Part shown: positions 60,504 to 64,000 of the stretch, piece after piece
Layout: each line of letters begins with the position of its first letter
Position numbering within the stretch: position 1 is the stretch's first letter
Assembly: GCA_035531475.1 (NCBI GenBank)
Contig: DATKST010000025.1
Span: 1 to 64,000 of the forward strand
Direction: 5' to 3'
Length of the DNA stretch: 64,000 nucleotides
From: CALCEB01 sp035531475
Lineage (GTDB): Bacteria > Acidobacteriota > Terriglobia > UBA7540
Made by a program: the position numbers and the translations under genes
Notes under the pieces: generated by a model
Told to the model about the DNA's origin: nothing
Database searches by the model: none
Seen by the model: only the letters and a program-made list of their open reading frames with translations

Positions 60504-61425
60504 TTCGCAGATCGCGGGCCGCCTGCAACAACTCCGGGTCAAGGAGGGCGACAGCGTGAAACAGGGCCAATTGCTGGCGTTGCTCGATGCGCGCGAGATG
60601 CAGGCAGACCAAGCCTACTACGCGCACTCCGCGCAAAACTATCGCGACCAGGTTCACGCTGCGGAAGCCGCCCTGCGTTATCAGGAGCTTCAAACCCGCG
60701 ATGCCGCGCGCCAAGCTCAGGCGGCGCTCGCTTCAGCCGAAGCTCAGGGGAAGCAGGCGAAGGCGAATTACGATCAGGCGCACCGGGATTACCACCGGAT
60801 CGACGCCCTTTTTGAGAGTGGGATCGATTCCGAACAGACGGCAGACCAGGCCCGGACCACCGACCACACCACCCAGATGCAGTGGATCGCCGCCCAGAAA
60901 CAGACCGAGGCGCAACAAGCGGCACTGGCGCTGGCCGAATCGAACGCCGAGCAGGTGAAGGTGCGGGAAAGCGATCTGGCCTCCCAGGAACGGCAGTGGG
61001 CCGCCGCCACTGCCCAAAAGGTCAAGTCCCAGGTCCAGCTTGGTTATACGCGCATTGTGGCGCCCATTGAGGGTGTGGTGGACGTGCGGGCGGCGCTTCA
61101 GGGTGAAGTGGTCAACCCCGGACAGCCGATTGTGACGCTCATCAACCCCGACGACTTGTGGGTGAGCGCCAACGTCGAGGAAACCTATATCGATCGCATC
61201 CGCTCCGGCGACCAATTCACGGTGAAATTTCCGGGCGGAATGGAAAGAACTGGAACCGTTTACTTCCGCGGAGTCGATGCGGATTACGCCACGCAGCGCG
61301 ACGTGAGCCGTACCAAACGCGACATCAAAACTTTTGAGATTCGCTTGCGCGTGGACAATAAGGACCGGCGCTTGCGGCCCGGCCTGACGGCTTACGTCCT
61401 GATTCCAACCCGGGTCTTGCAGTGA
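60370..61425 (+). CDS. HlyD/YbhG-like membrane-fusion protein
   Basis: 351 residues from ATG 60370, with GGGGAG 9 bases upstream. An N-terminal anchor (4-22, KILISILILVAAGSGAAYW), a lipoyl half (SQIAGRLQQLRVKEGD), a Gln/Ala-rich coiled-coil hairpin (about 80-220), then IVAPIEGVVDVRAALQGEVV and a beta-barrel part. It links an ABC exporter to the outer envelope. The start overlaps the TetR frame by 134 bases. Confidence 0.9.
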   Translation: MTRKILISILILVAAGSGAAYWLTTNHSGGLVLTGIVNTDEVIVSSQIAGRLQQLRVKEGDSVKQGQLLALLDAREMQADQAYYAHSAQNYRDQVHAAEAALRYQELQTRDAARQAQAALASAEAQGKQAKANYDQAHRDYHRIDALFESGIDSEQTADQARTTDHTTQMQWIAAQKQTEAQQAALALAESNAEQVKVRESDLASQERQWAAATAQKVKSQVQLGYTRIVAPIEGVVDVRAALQGEVVNPGQPIVTLINPDDLWVSANVEETYIDRIRSGDQFTVKFPGGMERTGTVYFRGVDADYATQRDVSRTKRDIKTFEIRLRVDNKDRRLRPGLTAYVLIPTRVLQ

Positions 61426-61480
61426 AGCCAGTTGGTGCTAAGTGCTGCATTTTGAAAGTTCGCTCACGTATTCTCGCAAT

Positions 61481-61544
61481 CCCTCACCCGGCGCTCCGCG
61501 CCACCGTCTCCCCGCTTACGGGGAGAGGGGCTGGGGGTGAGGGG
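61481..61544 (+). repeat. CTCTCCCC-hairpin dispersed repeat, copy 6
   Basis: CCCTCACC, a GTCTCCCCGCTTACGGGGAG core and GGGGGTGAGGGG. Flanked by TTCTCGCAA and TTGCGAGAA. It interrupts the export operon between the HlyD and ATPase genes. Confidence 0.8.
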
Positions 61545-61699
61545 TTGCTAAAGAACTTTGCGAGAACACCATACCGTAATTGCGAATGGTGGTGCTAAGC
61601 CGACGGAGCCCTTTAATGTGCTTCGCCCATACCGATGAGGCGGGTGCTTAATCTGTCCGCCGGACGCCCGAACTTTACCTCAGCGATTGAGAATTAGCC

Positions 61700-62689
61700 A
61701 TGAACGATATTGAGGTCAACCAGATCAGGAAGCAGTTTGGCGCTTTCACGGCCGTCGATGGAATCAGCTTCCAAGTGGAGCACGGGGAAATCTTTGGACT
61801 GCTCGGGCCAAACGGCGCGGGCAAATCCACCTTAATCCGCATGCTCACCACGCTTATTCCGCCGACCTCCGGGATGGCCTGGGTCAATGGCTTCGATGTG
61901 GCTCAATCCCCCAACGAAGTGCGCAAGTCGATCGGCGTTATTCCTCAAGCGATGACTTCGGACCTCGATTTGAGCGCCGAAGAGAACATCATGATCTTCG
62001 CCAAACTCTATGGCGTGCCCCGCGCCAAGCGCAAGAGCACGATTCGCGAGCTGCTGGAGGCGGTCGAACTCAGCGCCTGGGCGGACAAGCCGGTGCGGAT
62101 GCTCTCCGGCGGTATGAGGCGCCGGCTGGAGATCGCGCGCGGCCTGGTCCATCAGCCCAAAATATTCTTTCTGGATGAACCCACCACGGGCCTTGATCCC
62201 GTTTCCCGGCAGGCGGTGTGGGAAATGCTGTCGCGATTGAAGAAGGACCGCGACCTGACGATCCTCATCACCACCCATTACATGGATGAAGCCGACAAAC
62301 TGTGCAACCGCATCGCCATTATTGACCATGGGAAATTGGTGGCGCTCGATTCTCCGATGAAGCTGAAAGCGTCGGTGCCGGGAACCAACACGCTGGAAGT
62401 CAGTTTCGCCAACATCCCGGACGGCTGGGAGGAAACGCTCAAGCATCTTGAGGATGTGGAAAGCATTACGGGACAGGATCACGTGTTCCGCATCGCCTCC
62501 AACAACGGGCCGCGCACGGTGGTGAGCCTGGTGGAAGCGGCGCGCGCCGCCCAGGTTACGGTAGCTTCACTCGCGGTTCAAAGCACCACCCTGGACGATG
62601 TGTTCATGTATTACACAGGCCGGCAGCTTCGCGATGCTTTGCAGGAAGGCGCCATTCACGATTTTAGCTATGCCTACGAGAAGCGATGA
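61700..62689 (+). CDS. ABC-2 exporter ATP-binding subunit
   Basis: 329 residues. Walker A GPNGAGKST, Q-loop PQAM, signature LSGGMRRRLEIARG, Walker B ILFLDEP-type FFLDEPTTGLDP and the switch His in TTHYMDEAD. A C-terminal extension (about 220-329) is typical of DrrA/YbhF-like subunits. It powers the permease encoded 148 bases downstream. Confidence 0.93.
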   Translation: MNDIEVNQIRKQFGAFTAVDGISFQVEHGEIFGLLGPNGAGKSTLIRMLTTLIPPTSGMAWVNGFDVAQSPNEVRKSIGVIPQAMTSDLDLSAEENIMIFAKLYGVPRAKRKSTIRELLEAVELSAWADKPVRMLSGGMRRRLEIARGLVHQPKIFFLDEPTTGLDPVSRQAVWEMLSRLKKDRDLTILITTHYMDEADKLCNRIAIIDHGKLVALDSPMKLKASVPGTNTLEVSFANIPDGWEETLKHLEDVESITGQDHVFRIASNNGPRTVVSLVEAARAAQVTVASLAVQSTTLDDVFMYYTGRQLRDALQEGAIHDFSYAYEKR

Positions 62690-62746
62690 ATTGTGTTCTT
62701 TTGCACCCAGAGGTAGGGCAACCCTCATGGCCGCCCGTGGGCGGAT

Positions 62747-62798
62747 GTAGGGGCGACCCCCGTGGTCGCCCGTGGGCGGGCACAAGGCCCGCCCCTAC
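62747..62798. repeat. GTAGGGGCGACC palindromic repeat, copy 2
   Basis: GTAGGGGC (62747-62754) pairs with GCCCCTAC (62791-62798); inner GCGACCCCCGTGGTCGC and GGCGGGC...GCCCGCC stems. It sits between the ATPase and permease genes. Confidence 0.75.
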
Positions 62799-62837
62799 GG
62801 GGTTGCAGGGCTTCTACGGTAACACAAGGCCAAAACT

Positions 62838-63950
62838 ATGCACAGAATTCTAGCCATCGTGGAGCGTGACCTGCGCAAATTTCAGCGAAGCCCATTCCTG
62901 ATCTTTGCCTCCCTGATTCTTCCCATCACCCAATTGGTGGTTCTGGGTTACGCCTTCGGTGGAAACATCAAGAATCTGAAGCTGGGAATTGTGGACGAAG
63001 ATCACGGCATCTCCGCTCTTAAGATCCGGGAGATGTGCCAGGCCATTGGCGCCAACGCCCGGACCTTCAATCTGATCCATTACCAGGACAGCCAGACGGC
63101 TCTCATCGATTTGCGGAACGGAAAGATCAACGGCATTTTGAATATTCCACCCAATTTTTCAAGGAAGGACCTGGCTCGAGATTCGCCGCAAATTGCATTG
63201 ATCGAGGACAACACTGACAATTTTGTGGCGTCAGCCCTGGAAGGGAGTTTAACGGGTCTCGTCAACTCCTATAACAACAAGCAAGTCGATCCGCGCGTTT
63301 CCACTCAGGTCACGCTGCAAGCCGTTGAAATCTACCCGTACATTCCCTACATCCAATACCTGCTTCCCGGCTCCATTGCCCTGGCCGTCTTCATCTCCGC
63401 CATGATCGGCGGCGGCATCATTTACATCGACGACAAGGCCCGGGGATTGCACGAAGGCTATCTCGTAACCCCCATCACCAAAGCCGAGCTGGTGATGGGC
63501 TTCAACCTGGCTGGAGCCTTCAAGGGCTTCATTGCCGGCTTGATCCTTACCGTCTTCGGCTCCCTGATCGCGGGAATCCAAAGTCCGCTCGATCCCATCC
63601 GGTTGCTGAAGATGACCTTGCTGCTTGCCGTGACCGCGGCCGCCTTCATCAGCATGATGTTTTTGATGATGGTCCGCATCACCGATCCCCTGGTTCCACG
63701 CGCCATCTTCGGCGTATTGAATACCCTGCTTTTCTTCCCCAGCGGCGCCATCTATCCCATCAATGCCTTCCCAAAATGGATGCAGGCGCTTTCCCGTGTT
63801 GACCCGTTCACCTACGCCGTCCACGGCTTCAAGACGGTACTGCTCAAGCAAGCGGGGCTCATCGCAGTTTCCGGCGACATCCTCTACCTAACCGTTTTCT
63901 CGCTGATCATGATGGTGTCGGCGGCGGCGCTTTTTCGGCGCACGCTTTGA
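62838..63950 (+). CDS. ABC-2 exporter permease (YhhJ/YbhR-like)
   Basis: 370 residues, about six membrane spans: one at 20-40 (FLIFASLILPITQLVVLGYAF), a periplasmic domain of about 130 residues (IVDEDHGISALKIREMC), then spans from about 175 to 365. FFPSGAIYPINAFPKWMQAL is the usual ABC-2 loop. It exports a hydrophobic compound using the upstream ATPase. A second permease often follows in this operon type but would lie past the window. Confidence 0.92.
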   Translation: MHRILAIVERDLRKFQRSPFLIFASLILPITQLVVLGYAFGGNIKNLKLGIVDEDHGISALKIREMCQAIGANARTFNLIHYQDSQTALIDLRNGKINGILNIPPNFSRKDLARDSPQIALIEDNTDNFVASALEGSLTGLVNSYNNKQVDPRVSTQVTLQAVEIYPYIPYIQYLLPGSIALAVFISAMIGGGIIYIDDKARGLHEGYLVTPITKAELVMGFNLAGAFKGFIAGLILTVFGSLIAGIQSPLDPIRLLKMTLLLAVTAAAFISMMFLMMVRITDPLVPRAIFGVLNTLLFFPSGAIYPINAFPKWMQALSRVDPFTYAVHGFKTVLLKQAGLIAVSGDILYLTVFSLIMMVSAAALFRRTL

Positions 63951-64000
63951 AACCGCTGCGCCCGTTCCATGATAATCTGTATTGGGGAGGACTGGGTTGC

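Noticed and set aside
1..64000. tRNA, rRNA, CRISPR arrays, prophage
   Set aside because: I looked in all spacers and found no cloverleaf, rRNA stretch or regular repeat-spacer array. The dispersed repeats are not regularly spaced. A tRNA-detection program would be the decisive check.

Overview
Base composition (about 58% G+C), gene content and repeats suggest a chromosomal segment of a Gram-negative soil bacterium, most likely Acidobacteriota. The supporting features are the futalosine menaquinone genes mqnA and mqnC, large FHA/GAF sigma-54 activators, an EmrAB/TolC-type exporter operon, Tat-exported GMC dehydrogenase partners, and many palindromic intergenic repeats. The phylum is an inference; the window has no rRNA or other marker gene. 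I saw no tRNA, rRNA, CRISPR array, prophage or complete insertion sequence.

Layout. 1-7000: end of a large six-hairpin glycosidase-like protein, arsS, mqnC/mqnA, and a small secreted protein. 7049-20490: an FHA-GAF sigma-54 activator, an O-methyltransferase, an IPT/TIG surface protein, a CCA-adding enzyme, a 47-residue membrane protein missed by ordinary ORF cut-offs, a Gfo/Idh/MocA oxidoreductase, a GH84 hexosaminidase, an exported methyltransferase-fold protein, and dapF with a catalytic Cys replaced by Ser. 20558-27879: a minus-strand run of membrane glycosyltransferase, PfkB kinase, mtnP, MBL hydrolase, methylmalonyl-CoA epimerase, meaB and acyl-CoA dehydrogenase, pointing to propionate or branched-chain acyl-CoA catabolism. 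28044-35760: a TPR protein, threonine aldolase, Tat-exported C45-like hydrolase, hemW, yjbQ, a DUF6788-like protein, and a decayed patch holding a purU remnant beside an intact GntR regulator. 35756-41937: an efflux operon with two DHA2 permeases, one EmrA and one TolC. 42111-46254: an uncharacterised radical SAM protein, a STAS protein and a two-GAF sigma-54 activator, with a sigma-54 promoter and a 20-bp palindrome placed to control the STAS gene. 46737-50414: a GMC oxidoreductase with its Tat subunit, an adenosine-specific kinase, and a toxin-antitoxin pair lying between two identical 25-bp repeats; the toxin gene has a nonsense codon. 50646-58433: a minus-strand group (ACP, ketosynthase, GT28 glycosyltransferase, CapK-like adenylate-forming enzyme, HAD phosphatase, class III aminotransferase, VOC protein) that may make a glycosylated or amino-modified lipid. 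58607-63950: a response regulator, a candidate small RNA, and a TetR-HlyD-ABC-ABC export operon.

The least ordinary material is between the genes. There are six copies of a CTCTCCCC-hairpin repeat, two copies of a gap-free ~80-bp repeat, a 208-bp element with 25-bp inverted ends, a 133-bp nested hairpin, and a promoter-to-terminator small RNA candidate at 59411-59520 whose loop carries an anti-Shine-Dalgarno-like CACCTCC.
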